From Bacteroidales bacterium (GTDB lineage: Bacteria; Bacteroidota; Bacteroidia; Bacteroidales; UBA12077), in contig DMBU01000054.1 of assembly GCA_003446015.1 (NCBI GenBank), positions 75,910-139,909 of the forward strand: DNA of 64,000 nt. Direction: 5' to 3'. Numbering within the stretch: the first letter of the stretch is position 1; each line of letters starts with the position of its first letter. Under the pieces are notes generated by a model. It had not been told where the DNA came from and did not search any database. It worked only from the letters and a program-made list of their open reading frames with translations. The position numbers and the translations under genes are program-made. Positions 44,198 to 53,400 of the stretch are shown here, one piece after another.

Positions 44198-45613
44198 ATG
44201 AAAAAAGTTTTACTAATAAATTCAAATCTTGAAATTTTTCCTTATCCTGTAGCTCCTCTGGGTATTTCTCTGGTTGCATCATCACTTCAAAACAAATATG
44301 AAGTTAAGGTATTTGATTTCGCAAATTATTCGACCGATTCATTAATAAACTTGATAGCAAATTATAAACCTGATTTCATTGGTATTGGATTACGCAATAT
44401 CGATAATGTAACTATGCGTAACTGCAAATGGTATCTCGAGGATATAAATAATGCAATAATCATACCTGTAAAAAATAGTTCTAATGTTCCGATAATTATC
44501 GGTGGTAGTGGATTTAGCATAGCACCAAAACAAATTCTTGAATATTTTAATGTGGATTATGGAATTATTGGTGAAGCCGAAGAAATCTTTTCTCAATTAC
44601 TTCAAAGAATTGAAAATGGGGAGGGAATATCTGATCTTAAGAATGTCATATCAAAGAATTGGCAAAGTTTAATAAAGTTCGAACAACACAGTAAATTTTT
44701 AAAGATTCCTCATGCAAAAATTGATCAGTTTATAGACTTTGAACCTTATAAAAAAAGAGGGAGCTATCCAATTCAAACAAAACGAGGATGCACACATAAA
44801 TGCATTTATTGTTCATACCCAAATATTGAAGGTCGAAAGTACAGGCTAAGACCTGTAAATGATATTGTTGATGAAATTGAAAATGTTCACAAGAGGATTC
44901 CGGATATTCCTTTTGAATTTGTTGATTCGACCTTTAACTCACCCTTAAAACATGCACTAAATATCTGTAAGGAAATAATACGTAGAAATTTAATCATAAA
45001 GCTGCGTACAATGGGAGTTAATCCTGGTGAAGTGACTGAAGAGTTAATTTCACTTATGAAACAAGCTGGTTTTACACAGATTGATTGTACTCCTGATTCG
45101 GCGTCAGAATTAATAATTAAAAATTACAGAAAAAATTTTACTAAAAATAAACTTATTAATTGTGCTCAGATAATTCAGAAATATAATATGCCAACTATGT
45201 GGTTCTTTATGCTTGGTGGACCTGGTGAAACGGAACAAACTATATTAGAAACATTTGATTTTATTGATTCTTACATTTACGATGAGGATATGGTTCATAT
45301 TACAGAAGGAATAAGAATTCTTCCAAATACTGAATTATACGAAATAGCAATAAAAGAAGGAATTATCTCCGAAGAAATGAATGTCATTAATCCTATGTTT
45401 TATGTAAGTCCTTCAATCGGTAAATCAACGCTTACTCAACTATTAGAAAGAGAAGTTGGTAAAAGAAACAATGTTTTGAATTCCATAGATACAACTCCTT
45501 CGCCCGAATTAATGCAAGCAGCAATAAAGTATCGAATTGAAAGTAATATTGAAGAACCTATGTTTAGATCTTTGCTCAGAGTTCAAAAGGAATTGAAACA
45601 AAAAAAGGAGTGA
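44198..45613 (+). CDS. B12-binding domain radical SAM protein of unknown substrate
   Basis: 471 residues. The N-terminal cobalamin-binding domain (about 1-150) starts MKKVLLINSN with PVAPLGISLVASSL, the pattern of class B radical SAM enzymes; the base-off DxHxxG motif is not evident. The radical SAM core carries CxxxCxxC as RGCTHKCIYCSYPNIEGR (about residues 200-212), then FVDSTFNS and MLGGPGETEQTILET. The family includes methyltransferases and enzymes of lipid, hopanoid and antibiotic pathways. The flanking genes (yqeY, a SurA-like gene) give no hint, and it lies between two terminators, so it is probably transcribed alone. Substrate not predictable from what I see. Confidence 0.87.
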   Translation: MKKVLLINSNLEIFPYPVAPLGISLVASSLQNKYEVKVFDFANYSTDSLINLIANYKPDFIGIGLRNIDNVTMRNCKWYLEDINNAIIIPVKNSSNVPIIIGGSGFSIAPKQILEYFNVDYGIIGEAEEIFSQLLQRIENGEGISDLKNVISKNWQSLIKFEQHSKFLKIPHAKIDQFIDFEPYKKRGSYPIQTKRGCTHKCIYCSYPNIEGRKYRLRPVNDIVDEIENVHKRIPDIPFEFVDSTFNSPLKHALNICKEIIRRNLIIKLRTMGVNPGEVTEELISLMKQAGFTQIDCTPDSASELIIKNYRKNFTKNKLINCAQIIQKYNMPTMWFFMLGGPGETEQTILETFDFIDSYIYDEDMVHITEGIRILPNTELYEIAIKEGIISEEMNVINPMFYVSPSIGKSTLTQLLEREVGKRNNVLNSIDTTPSPELMQAAIKYRIESNIEEPMFRSLLRVQKELKQKKE

Positions 45614-45631
45614 ATCTTTCACTCCTTTTAT
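45601..45631. terminator. Bidirectional terminator between convergent genes
   Basis: 12-bp perfect stem AAAAGGAGTGAA (45603-45614) / TTCACTCCTTTT (45618-45629) with a 3-nt loop, A-rich on the left and T-rich on the right, so it works on both strands. It includes the stop codon of the radical SAM gene and precedes the stop of the SurA-like gene at 45650. Confidence 0.88.
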
Positions 45632-45649
45632 CTGTTAGAAATTGATATT

Positions 45650-47767
45650 CTAATAAAATTTAGCTCTTTTATCAATAATATTCGCTGTTTCTTTTAAAGC
45701 TTCATAAGCTTCGTAACTTGCTCTGTTTTGAAATTGCATCATTGATTGTGCTTGTTGAAGTTCTATATTAGCATTTTCTGCTACACTTACCGAATTTACT
45801 TTTAACACAAATACATTGTTGTCTCCTTTTACAGGGCCTGTAATTTGATCAGTATTAGCGGATGTTGCAACAGCAACAAGTTTAGGCTCTATACCTGCAT
45901 TTGGAACAGAATATGATCTAAAACTAATATCAGTAGCTTCAAATACTTCAGTATTAAATTTAGAAGCCACGTTCTCTAATGAATTATTTTCTTGCAAAGC
46001 CTCTTTGAATTTCTCAGCTAAATATTCCGCTTTTTTCTCCTTCTTAACCTGAACAATCACTTGAGCGTTTACCTGTTCAAGAGGAGCAATGCCTTCTTCT
46101 TTAACCTCGTTCACAAAACCAATTATAAAACGGTTTCCTAATTCAAAAATAGCATTGTTTTGTGATGTGATGATATTAAAGTTATCGGTTTTATAAATAG
46201 ATCGAATGAATTCTCTTGGACTTTCCAATCCTGCAAGTTGCTGATCAGATTCTTTAATGTTAGTTGCTATTTTCTTTGTTAAACCTTCTTCTTCAATAGC
46301 TTTTTGAAATTTTTCATAAGTTGTGTTATTTCCTGCGAATTTACTTGCTTCAGTATAAGTCATTTGATAAGTTTCTGAGCTGGGCTCTAACTTGCGACCT
46401 AATATAGCAACTTTTACTTTTTTCTCATCCTTAGATTTGTTTGTTACCTGAACAATATGTAATCCGAATTGAGTAGCAACTAATTTGTATTCACCAACTT
46501 TAGAGCTAAAACAAGTATCACTAAATGGAGATACCATTTGATTTGCTCTGAACCATCCTAAATCACCCCCTTTTTCATTTGCAGCTTTATCAGAAGAAAA
46601 TTGAGAAGAAAGTGATGCAAAGTCAGCACCTTTTTCCAACAAGTTCTTCAAACTGTCAGCAATTGCAAAAACCTGACCTGAGCTTTGTTGTTGAGTTGGT
46701 TGTATAAGAATATGTCTTGCTTTAACCGAATCGGGAACATAATTTACTTCTGACAGTTTAGCTAATAGATATGCTTCATTCTCAAAATAAGGGCCATACA
46801 TGAAACCTTCTTCTGCATCAAACATTACATCTTTTAATTGTTCAGGAAGTTCGTCTTTCTTATAATTAATATTATTAAATTGAATATCACTATTTAAATT
46901 TACAAATTCCTTATCATTCTCAGTATTTGCAAAATCTCCTTTAATAGTATTAATCCATTCTTCGGTAGCTTTTTTATCTGCTTCGGAAGGAACAACATCA
47001 AAAGTTACATATTCAATATTTCTTGATGCCTCTTGTTTATATTCATTTTGATGATTATCATAATAGGTTTTTAAATCACCATTTTTAATTTCTATTAAAC
47101 TATCGGGGATCGTGTTAATGTTTTGAATAACAAAATCAAAATCAACTTTTTTATTAATATTGTTCAATTCGTTTTGAGCTTCTGCTTTTGTTGTATATAA
47201 TCCCTTGCTTATTAAAGTTGTGTATTTTGTGAACATTCTTTCCTGAATCATTTGATCTTCAACAAACAGCCAATAAGCTTTTTGCTGTCCGGTAGGATCC
47301 TGATCATATGTTTTTAAGAAACGAATTACAGCCATGGTGTTTAATTCACCTGTTTCTGGGTTTGTAAATAAATTCTGAATAATAGGATGAACATTTTCTC
47401 CTTGAACCATATCCCATAATTCCTGACTGCTAACATCAATATCAAGATTGGCGTATTCATCAGCTAGTACATATTCTCTTTCTAGTTGACTCCATGTTTG
47501 TGACTGTATTTTTTGGGTAGTAGCTTCATCAAGAGCCGACTTTCCAGTACTAAACTTATTTATTTCTATAATATCAGTAAGTTCCTTTTGATATTTCTGA
47601 TAAGAAATAGATTTACCTGCGATTTCAGCAATTTCAAACTGAGAATCTGAAAACAGGGTTTTTCCTGAATTTAAAAAATCTCCTAAAATAAATGCAAGTA
47701 GGGCAAATCCTATTACTACTGCAACTAACACTCCTGCGCGATTTCTAATTTTCTCTAATGTAGCCAT
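45650..47767 (-). CDS. SurA/PpiD-like periplasmic peptidyl-prolyl isomerase
   Basis: 705 residues. N-terminal membrane anchor AGVLVAVVIGFALLAFILGDFL (about 12-33), then a SurA_N-like chaperone region (to about 220) and a parvulin domain around 345-450: KARHILIQ, ADFASLSSQFSSDKAANEKGGDLGWF and FGLHIVQV are the conserved PPIase strands. The C-terminal 250 residues show a second, degenerate parvulin-like and helical region. Layout matches PpiD, which folds outer-membrane proteins leaving the Sec translocon. It is the last gene of the coaX-lptC envelope run, with a 153-bp gap upstream and a strong terminator downstream. Confidence 0.9.
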   Translation of the reverse strand: MATLEKIRNRAGVLVAVVIGFALLAFILGDFLNSGKTLFSDSQFEIAEIAGKSISYQKYQKELTDIIEINKFSTGKSALDEATTQKIQSQTWSQLEREYVLADEYANLDIDVSSQELWDMVQGENVHPIIQNLFTNPETGELNTMAVIRFLKTYDQDPTGQQKAYWLFVEDQMIQERMFTKYTTLISKGLYTTKAEAQNELNNINKKVDFDFVIQNINTIPDSLIEIKNGDLKTYYDNHQNEYKQEASRNIEYVTFDVVPSEADKKATEEWINTIKGDFANTENDKEFVNLNSDIQFNNINYKKDELPEQLKDVMFDAEEGFMYGPYFENEAYLLAKLSEVNYVPDSVKARHILIQPTQQQSSGQVFAIADSLKNLLEKGADFASLSSQFSSDKAANEKGGDLGWFRANQMVSPFSDTCFSSKVGEYKLVATQFGLHIVQVTNKSKDEKKVKVAILGRKLEPSSETYQMTYTEASKFAGNNTTYEKFQKAIEEEGLTKKIATNIKESDQQLAGLESPREFIRSIYKTDNFNIITSQNNAIFELGNRFIIGFVNEVKEEGIAPLEQVNAQVIVQVKKEKKAEYLAEKFKEALQENNSLENVASKFNTEVFEATDISFRSYSVPNAGIEPKLVAVATSANTDQITGPVKGDNNVFVLKVNSVSVAENANIELQQAQSMMQFQNRASYEAYEALKETANIIDKRAKFY

Positions 47768-47920
47768 TGAATATTGTTTTTGTCAAAATTTTTAAAGGTT
47801 CGAATATACTAATTTTAATTATTTTTAGTGCCATAAGGCAAAAATATTAACTCGCAAATTTAGTATTTTATTATTTTCTTTTCGAAATTTAAAGCTAATA
47901 ATTTTATAAACTAAAATAAT

Positions 47921-49177
47921 TTATGCCTGCGACGAAAGAATCTCAAGTTTTACCAAATCTACCCGTGTTTCACTAACTTTTAATATTGTAAATCTGAATT
48001 GTTCAATTGTAATTTGATCTTTAATACCGGGAAAACTTTCTGTATGATTTAAGATGTAACCGGCTAAAGTTTCATATTCTTCGTTTTCAGGAATATTAAT
48101 CTCGTATTTTTCATTTAGATAGTCTATTTCTAATCGACCCGAAAAAATAAAATCCTTTTCTGAAAGTTTTTTTTCAAAAAGATCCTCTGAATCGTGTTCG
48201 TCTTTAATTTCACCAAAAATTTCTTCGAGGATATCTTCAATAGTTATGATTCCGGATATTCCTCCAAACTCATCAACAATGGCTGCTATGTTTTGCCCTG
48301 ATTTAATAAAAAAACGTAAAAGCTTATTGGCAGGCATAGTCTCTGGGAAATACTTAATATTCTTAATCTCATTTCTTAAATCCAGATTCATATTAAACAG
48401 GCTCTTACTGTTAATAAATCCAATAATATCTTCAATTGAATCTTTGAAAACCAGAATTTTTGAATAACCAGTAGAAATAAACTTTGCTTTTAATTCTTCT
48501 AAATTATTAATCTCAATAGCTGTTATTTCGTTTCTGGGAATCATACATTCTCTTACTTTTACCTCAGCAAAATCCAATGCGTTTTGGAACAATCTGATTT
48601 CTGAATTTATATCTTCATTTTTCAAGCTATATTTTTGAATATCCGAAACAAATTTGGTTAAATCGTCTTTGCTAAAATCAGTTTTACGATTTGTTAAAAG
48701 ATCACGCCTGTCTACTTTATTAAGTGTGGCGTTTGATAAAAAAAGTACAATTTTTAAAATTGGAAAAACGAGTATGTAGATCGTTATTAAAAATACGGCA
48801 AACAGATTGATTATTTCATTTGGAAAATATTCGCCAAGTATTTTAGGAATACTAATAATTAAAGGAAAAATAATTAATCCAATAACAAATCCAAAAAGTA
48901 AAAGGAGGAGTATCGTATTAAAATACTGAAACAGATCAGACATATCAGCTCTTAATAGAATTACCAGGATTGTTAAAGTTGAATAATACAGAATGTTATT
49001 AGCGATAGAAAATTCATTTGTTTTTCTACTTATAAAACTTAATATTTTGGAGTGGTAATTTGCTTTCTTTTTATCTAATTCAAGTTGAATTTCGTTAACT
49101 GAATTAAATGCAGATTTTAAAATAAGAAAAAGCAATAATAATAAAACCAATAACCCATATATAAACGGATCATCCAT
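47921..49177 (-). CDS. CNNM/CorC (hemolysin family) transporter with CBS pair
   Basis: 418 residues. An N-terminal DUF21/CNNM domain with about four hydrophobic helices (1-150; FIYGLLVLLLLLFLILKSAF at the start) is followed by two CBS domains (about 205-325: VRECMIPRNEITAI, YSKILVFKDSIEDIIGFI and IAAIVDEFGGISGIITIEDILEEIFGEI) and a CorC_HlyC C-terminal domain (about 340-415). Such proteins export Mg2+/Co2+ or influence metal balance, with AMP/ATP binding to the CBS pair. The start overlaps the small membrane-protein gene by 8 bp. Confidence 0.92.
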   Translation of the reverse strand: MDDPFIYGLLVLLLLLFLILKSAFNSVNEIQLELDKKKANYHSKILSFISRKTNEFSIANNILYYSTLTILVILLRADMSDLFQYFNTILLLLLFGFVIGLIIFPLIISIPKILGEYFPNEIINLFAVFLITIYILVFPILKIVLFLSNATLNKVDRRDLLTNRKTDFSKDDLTKFVSDIQKYSLKNEDINSEIRLFQNALDFAEVKVRECMIPRNEITAIEINNLEELKAKFISTGYSKILVFKDSIEDIIGFINSKSLFNMNLDLRNEIKNIKYFPETMPANKLLRFFIKSGQNIAAIVDEFGGISGIITIEDILEEIFGEIKDEHDSEDLFEKKLSEKDFIFSGRLEIDYLNEKYEINIPENEEYETLAGYILNHTESFPGIKDQITIEQFRFTILKVSETRVDLVKLEILSSQA

Positions 49178-49379
49178 TCGTATTGTCTTTATTTGTTTTT
49201 CTAATTTGTCTTCTTAATAAATACATAATGAAAGCAACGGAGGAGAATATAAAAAAGGCATAACTTTTTGTAAACCCTTCGAAATAGGTTTGGTGAATAC
49301 CGGCAAACAGGCAAAGAATAGCTGTTATTACCCAAAGAATTTCAAATGCAAGAGATAATTTAGTTCTCATTTTCAACAC
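49170..49379 (-). CDS. Small two-helix membrane protein
   Basis: 69 residues (or 66 from the second Met). Two predicted transmembrane helices (about 11-30 and 37-57) followed by a basic tail RRQIRKTNKDN. No recognised domain. It overlaps lptC by 20 bp and the CorC-like gene by 8 bp, a strong sign that it is a genuine, coupled gene of the envelope operon. Similar short membrane ORFs at this place are seen in other Bacteroidota. It may assist LptC or the transporter; nothing in the sequence says which. Confidence 0.75.
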   Translation of the reverse strand: MLKMRTKLSLAFEILWVITAILCLFAGIHQTYFEGFTKSYAFFIFSSVAFIMYLLRRQIRKTNKDNTNG

Positions 49380-49959
49380 TTATAGTTCCAGAGGTATTTT
49401 TAATTCGCCAATCAGTAAGATCTTGGTTTGCTTCAAATCCTTTTCCATGAATTATCCCATCTTTATTTGTTATTCGAACATAACGATCGGAGTATATTTT
49501 TCCTTTTTGTTCATCCCATATAAGGTACTCGGTATTTAAAGTATCACCTTCGTCACTAACTGAAACCACATCGTTCTCCGCAGTCCACAATTTTTCAGTT
49601 TCGTCGTAAATGCAGTAATTTGCTTTTATAAATGAACTTACTTTTTGCAAAGAATCGTAAAACTCAACATAAAGCCCTTCAGGAAATTCAGAATATGGTT
49701 CTTCAATATCTAAGTATCTATTAATTTGTTTTGACTGAATTCGTGCTTCAATAAGTGCATTCTTACTGTAAATAATTTCGGTATTGGTAACAGCCCAAGA
49801 AGGGGCATTTAACTCGCTGGTAATAGCGTTAACTTTTTCAATAGAACTGTGCTCACATGATATAAAAAGCATAATAATTCCTGTAAACACAGGAATTATT
49901 ATGCTTTTCAAGTAGGGTTTACTTAAAAAATTATCGTGCTCTAACTGTAGTTCTTTCAT
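49360..49959 (-). CDS. lptC: LPS export component LptC (lipoprotein form)
   Basis: Periplasmic part of the Lpt bridge that carries LPS from the inner to the outer membrane. About 199 residues from the ATG at 49959, with the lipobox FISC after a hydrophobic stretch. The LptC/OstA-type beta-jellyroll is visible from SWAVTNTEIIYSKNALIEARI to GKGFEANQDLTDWRIKN, the typical end. The start is uncertain. The ATG lies within the upstream TPR gene, whereas a TTG at 49911 would give a perfect 19-residue lipoprotein signal. The signal-peptide codons form a perfect 20-bp hairpin. Confidence 0.85.
   Translation of the reverse strand: MKELQLEHDNFLSKPYLKSIIIPVFTGIIMLFISCEHSSIEKVNAITSELNAPSWAVTNTEIIYSKNALIEARIQSKQINRYLDIEEPYSEFPEGLYVEFYDSLQKVSSFIKANYCIYDETEKLWTAENDVVSVSDEGDTLNTEYLIWDEQKGKIYSDRYVRITNKDGIIHGKGFEANQDLTDWRIKNTSGTISVENEN
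49865..49908. repeat. Perfect 20-bp inverted repeat inside the lptC signal-peptide codons
   Basis: Arms 49865-49884 and 49889-49908 are exact reverse complements with a 4-nt loop. On the minus strand the hairpin begins 23 nt after the TPR gene stop and is followed by TTTTTAT, so it has the form of an intrinsic terminator or attenuator although it lies in coding sequence. Confidence 0.85.
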
Positions 49960-51268
49960 TTATCCAACATCCTACTGTGTATGTATCTCCTTCTTTTAAT
50001 CCATAAAAGAATATGGTTTCGTTATCAGGAAAAAATGGTCTGTATGCATCAATAAATTTATTGGCATCATCGGTTAAAGTGGCATCAATCGCTTTTGCTT
50101 TCAGAAATTTATCAACAGCAGCCCAATAAACTGCTTTTTGACCAAATTCTTCTTCTCCACATGTTTTGCTAGCTGCTGCATAGATATTGCCAATCAATAA
50201 ATAAGGGTAACCATTGGTAGCATCTAATTCAGCAGAATTTAAAGCATATGTTCTTGCTTGTTGGTAATTTCCTAATCGACGGGTAACATCTCCAAGTTCA
50301 AGATAATATTTAGCTTTATTAATATTCTCCAATTCCAATTCGATTGCTTGCTTATAATATTTAGTTGATTCTTCTAATTTATCAGCTTGGTTTGTAATTC
50401 TTGCAAGCTCGTATGCAAGGTCAGCTGCAGGTGCTAATGTGTTAAGCCTGGAAGCCATATTGAAAAACAACTCTGTATTGTTACATTTTGTTGCTCTTAA
50501 AAGATCTGTTGATTTTTTCAAGAATTCAACATCATCTGGAGTTTCAGTAAACTTTTTGGTATAGAAAGGGACTAATTCGTCACAACTTGCAACACCCTCA
50601 AATATTTGATCAATTGGGGCTTTAGCGGGTTCCATTCTCGCTCCGTCTTTACCACCTTTTTTAATAACGGCATCAACAATTTCAGATACTATTCCATAAT
50701 CACTTACAACTTGTCCTGCACTGAATGCATTAGCCTGTAAAAGTGCATTAGAAGCCTGCATAAAGGTTAGTAACTGAGCTGGTCCGCTTTCATTCTTTTC
50801 AAGCTGTATAGATTTTTTTAACCAATCATATCCAATTTGCATATTTTCAATTGTGTTTTCGGAATATTTAATAAAATCAACTCCTTTATTTCCAAGAACA
50901 TAACCTTCTTTGCCAAAATATTTAATTCTTTTATCATATATTCTCATCATACTATCAACCAGCCTTTTTTTCTGAGTAGCGTCTTGTATTGTTTTTAAGG
51001 TACTTTCAATCATTTTTATACCATCAATATAGATGTATAAACTGGCTTTTGGACATTCATTATAAACAATTGCCCAAGAACTTTGAGCTATTTCATAATT
51101 TTCTTGTCTGGCATATTCCCTATATAATGACAAGTTCTTGATACAGCTGATACTGTCTTCTCCATGTCCATATTTTGACCCATCCAAGTATCCTTTTTGC
51201 CCAAAAACAAAACCGATAGTTAGTGCTAAAAACAAAGTTGTTAAAATCCCTTTTGCAATTGTTTTCAT
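49931..51268 (-). CDS. Periplasmic TPR repeat protein
   Basis: 445 residues with a signal peptide (TLFLALTIGFVFGQ, cleavage near residue 23). The mature part is helical. At least two TPR-like hairpins are clear around 290-350 (ADLAYELARITNQADKLEESTKYYKQAIELE, then AKYYLELGDVTRRLGNYQQARTYALNSAEL). Earlier repeats are degenerate. It always accompanies coaX, the OmpP1-like protein and lptC in Bacteroidota, so a scaffold role in outer-membrane or LPS assembly is plausible but unproven. It overlaps lptC by 29 bp and starts 16 bp after the OMP gene. Confidence 0.85.
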   Translation of the reverse strand: MKTIAKGILTTLFLALTIGFVFGQKGYLDGSKYGHGEDSISCIKNLSLYREYARQENYEIAQSSWAIVYNECPKASLYIYIDGIKMIESTLKTIQDATQKKRLVDSMMRIYDKRIKYFGKEGYVLGNKGVDFIKYSENTIENMQIGYDWLKKSIQLEKNESGPAQLLTFMQASNALLQANAFSAGQVVSDYGIVSEIVDAVIKKGGKDGARMEPAKAPIDQIFEGVASCDELVPFYTKKFTETPDDVEFLKKSTDLLRATKCNNTELFFNMASRLNTLAPAADLAYELARITNQADKLEESTKYYKQAIELELENINKAKYYLELGDVTRRLGNYQQARTYALNSAELDATNGYPYLLIGNIYAAASKTCGEEEFGQKAVYWAAVDKFLKAKAIDATLTDDANKFIDAYRPFFPDNETIFFYGLKEGDTYTVGCWINERTTVRAR

Positions 51269-51284
51269 TTTTATAAGTTTTTAA

Positions 51285-52592
51285 TTATTGAAATTTTCTT
51301 TTTATAAACCAAAAATCGTACAAAGTTATATTAATTCCGAATGTTTGGTAATTTTCCTCTATTAATCCATTTGCTGTTGTACCTCTTTTCCCATACGAAT
51401 AAGATACGTTTAGACTTGTTCTTTGGTTCGATAATGGGAATCCTAGTCCAAATGTTATGCCATAATTTTTAATTTGTTCTCCATTAAGCTTAAGATATGT
51501 ATTATTTAAATACGCACCTGCCCGATAGTTAATTCTTTTATAATAATCTCTCAACGAAAATTTGCCAGGTGTATATTCAAAACCAAAGTTAAAACTTTGA
51601 TCTGTACCAAAGTTATCATTCACATTAAGAGATTTTATATTTTTCCAGTCCTGATAGGAATAATCAAAACCAATTATTAATTTATTTTTAATACCTGTAG
51701 TAAACCCAATACTGTATCTTGCAGGCACTTCAACTTTATAATTGTTTGTACTGGAAGACGAAATTGTATCAATTTTACTTGAGTAACTGGCAAGATAATC
51801 GATAACATTTATGTTATATAAGCTGAAATTCTCAGTCATTAAAACAGCACTTTCCTTTTTTGAATTAAAATTAATTTTATTCGAATAGCTTAATCCAACA
51901 ACATAAAAGTACTTATCAGAAAACTCATTATAATACTGTAGGCCAAAATCGTATGTTAGTTTTTTTACTGAAATATTGTCAGCAACAACAGTTGCATAAC
52001 TGTCTGGTCTATCCAAATAAGCCTGGTTATACTGCTCGATAGATCCAAAAAGATAGTTAATATTAATCCCCAGTGAAAGATTCTTAAATAGCACAAATGA
52101 ATTGCTTAAATATAATTGGTTTATACCACCATTACCGTAATAATCATAATGTAAATTTACCGTGTCAATAGGCTCATAATCTCCGGTTTGTTGTATATTG
52201 TATCCTATTTTTGAATAAGGAGTTATCCCTAGGCTGGCAAACCACCATCTTTTAATAGGAAATGAAATAGCAATATGGTCAAAAGAAAAATCATCAAAAT
52301 TGGCTGTTGATGAAGTCGATTTCATGTCTTTAAAAATACCTTGCACTCCAACATCAAAAATAAACGACATGGTGTCTTGAGCGCTAATAGCTGCAGGGTT
52401 CATGTAGTTAATTTGATTATTTGCTCTCAGACCTGTTGAAAGGCCTCCCATTGCTTTGCTATTATTAAAGCCGTTTCGATCGATATCCCCAATGCCAAAT
52501 CTTGAATATGGCGAGTTAGTAATGCTCTGGCTAAACGAATATATGTTGGTTAATGCAATAATTCCGATTATTAAAAGATATCTTTTTATCAT
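51285..52592 (-). CDS. Outer-membrane beta-barrel protein (FadL/OmpP1-like)
   Basis: 435 residues with a signal peptide (YLLIIGIIALTNIYSFSQ). The start of the mature part, TNSPYSRFGIGDIDRNGFNNSKAMGGLSTGLR followed by INYMNPAAISAQDTMSFIFDVG, matches the long-chain fatty-acid transporter-like (FadL/OmpP1) N-terminal plug and first strands. The rest is alternating aromatic beta-strands ending in an aromatic residue near the C terminus. Probably a passive channel for hydrophobic compounds or an OM structural protein. It overlaps coaX by 4 bp. Confidence 0.87.
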   Translation of the reverse strand: MIKRYLLIIGIIALTNIYSFSQSITNSPYSRFGIGDIDRNGFNNSKAMGGLSTGLRANNQINYMNPAAISAQDTMSFIFDVGVQGIFKDMKSTSSTANFDDFSFDHIAISFPIKRWWFASLGITPYSKIGYNIQQTGDYEPIDTVNLHYDYYGNGGINQLYLSNSFVLFKNLSLGININYLFGSIEQYNQAYLDRPDSYATVVADNISVKKLTYDFGLQYYNEFSDKYFYVVGLSYSNKINFNSKKESAVLMTENFSLYNINVIDYLASYSSKIDTISSSSTNNYKVEVPARYSIGFTTGIKNKLIIGFDYSYQDWKNIKSLNVNDNFGTDQSFNFGFEYTPGKFSLRDYYKRINYRAGAYLNNTYLKLNGEQIKNYGITFGLGFPLSNQRTSLNVSYSYGKRGTTANGLIEENYQTFGINITLYDFWFIKRKFQ

Positions 52593-53320
52593 TTTGGTTG
52601 GTTGTGTTCTATAATTCTGTTTAATCCTATATAATTTAAATTTAAGTTTACAAAGATGGTATTTTTTAACTTTTTATCAAAAAAAATAGCATCTCCTCCT
52701 GTTAAAATAATTTTTAAGTCATCATATTCGCTTTTTAATGTGTTTATATATCCATCTACTTCGAAAATTATTCCATTCTGGACTCCAGAAATTATAGCAT
52801 TAGCAGTGTTATCCGCGATTAAACTAAAATCTTCATTCTTTTCAAGCAATGGTAATTTATTTGTAAAATGATTTAGTGCTTTGTATCTCATTGTTAAACC
52901 TGGTGAAATGGTGCCACCTAAGTATTGTTTCTGTTCATTTATGAAATCAAAAGTTATTGCGGTTCCCATGTCAATGACCAAAACGTTCATGTCCGGGAAA
53001 ATATTGTATGCTCCAATTACAGCTGCTAAACGGTCTTTACCTAAAGTGCTTTTTGTTTTATATTGATTTTCAATTGGAATATTAGTTGTTTCATCCAATT
53101 CAATAAAATAGCTCAGACTTGATTTTAAAAAAGCAAGAATTGAAGGATCAATAACTTTTACTGAAGAAAGTATCCCATTTTCTATGTTAGAATGTTTGTT
53201 CAGGAAATTTTGTAAAGTTGGAACTGATAATTCATCTATTGATGTTGAATCCACTAGTTCATTTTTGTAAAAAACGGCAAGTTTATTTCTGGTATTTCCT
53301 ATATCAATGGTGAGATTCAT
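52589..53320 (-). CDS. coaX: Type III pantothenate kinase
   Basis: First step of coenzyme A synthesis, ATP-dependent. 243 residues, normal length. ASKHA-fold motifs: MNLTIDIGNTRNKLAVF (phosphate loop with the catalytic Asp), TLGKDRLAAVIGAYNIFP (pantothenate site), VIDMGTAITFDFI (second phosphate loop) and YLGGTISPGLTMRYKALNHFT. No P-loop, in contrast to type I CoaA. It is the first gene of the run coaX-OMP-TPR-lptC and shares a 4-bp overlap with the OMP gene. Confidence 0.95.
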   Translation of the reverse strand: MNLTIDIGNTRNKLAVFYKNELVDSTSIDELSVPTLQNFLNKHSNIENGILSSVKVIDPSILAFLKSSLSYFIELDETTNIPIENQYKTKSTLGKDRLAAVIGAYNIFPDMNVLVIDMGTAITFDFINEQKQYLGGTISPGLTMRYKALNHFTNKLPLLEKNEDFSLIADNTANAIISGVQNGIIFEVDGYINTLKSEYDDLKIILTGGDAIFFDKKLKNTIFVNLNLNYIGLNRIIEHNQPK

Positions 53321-53400
53321 TAATTCTTAATGTATTTAAAATCAGCCTGTAAAATTATGAAATTATTCCGTATGTTAAGATTAATAATAAGATTTTTACC

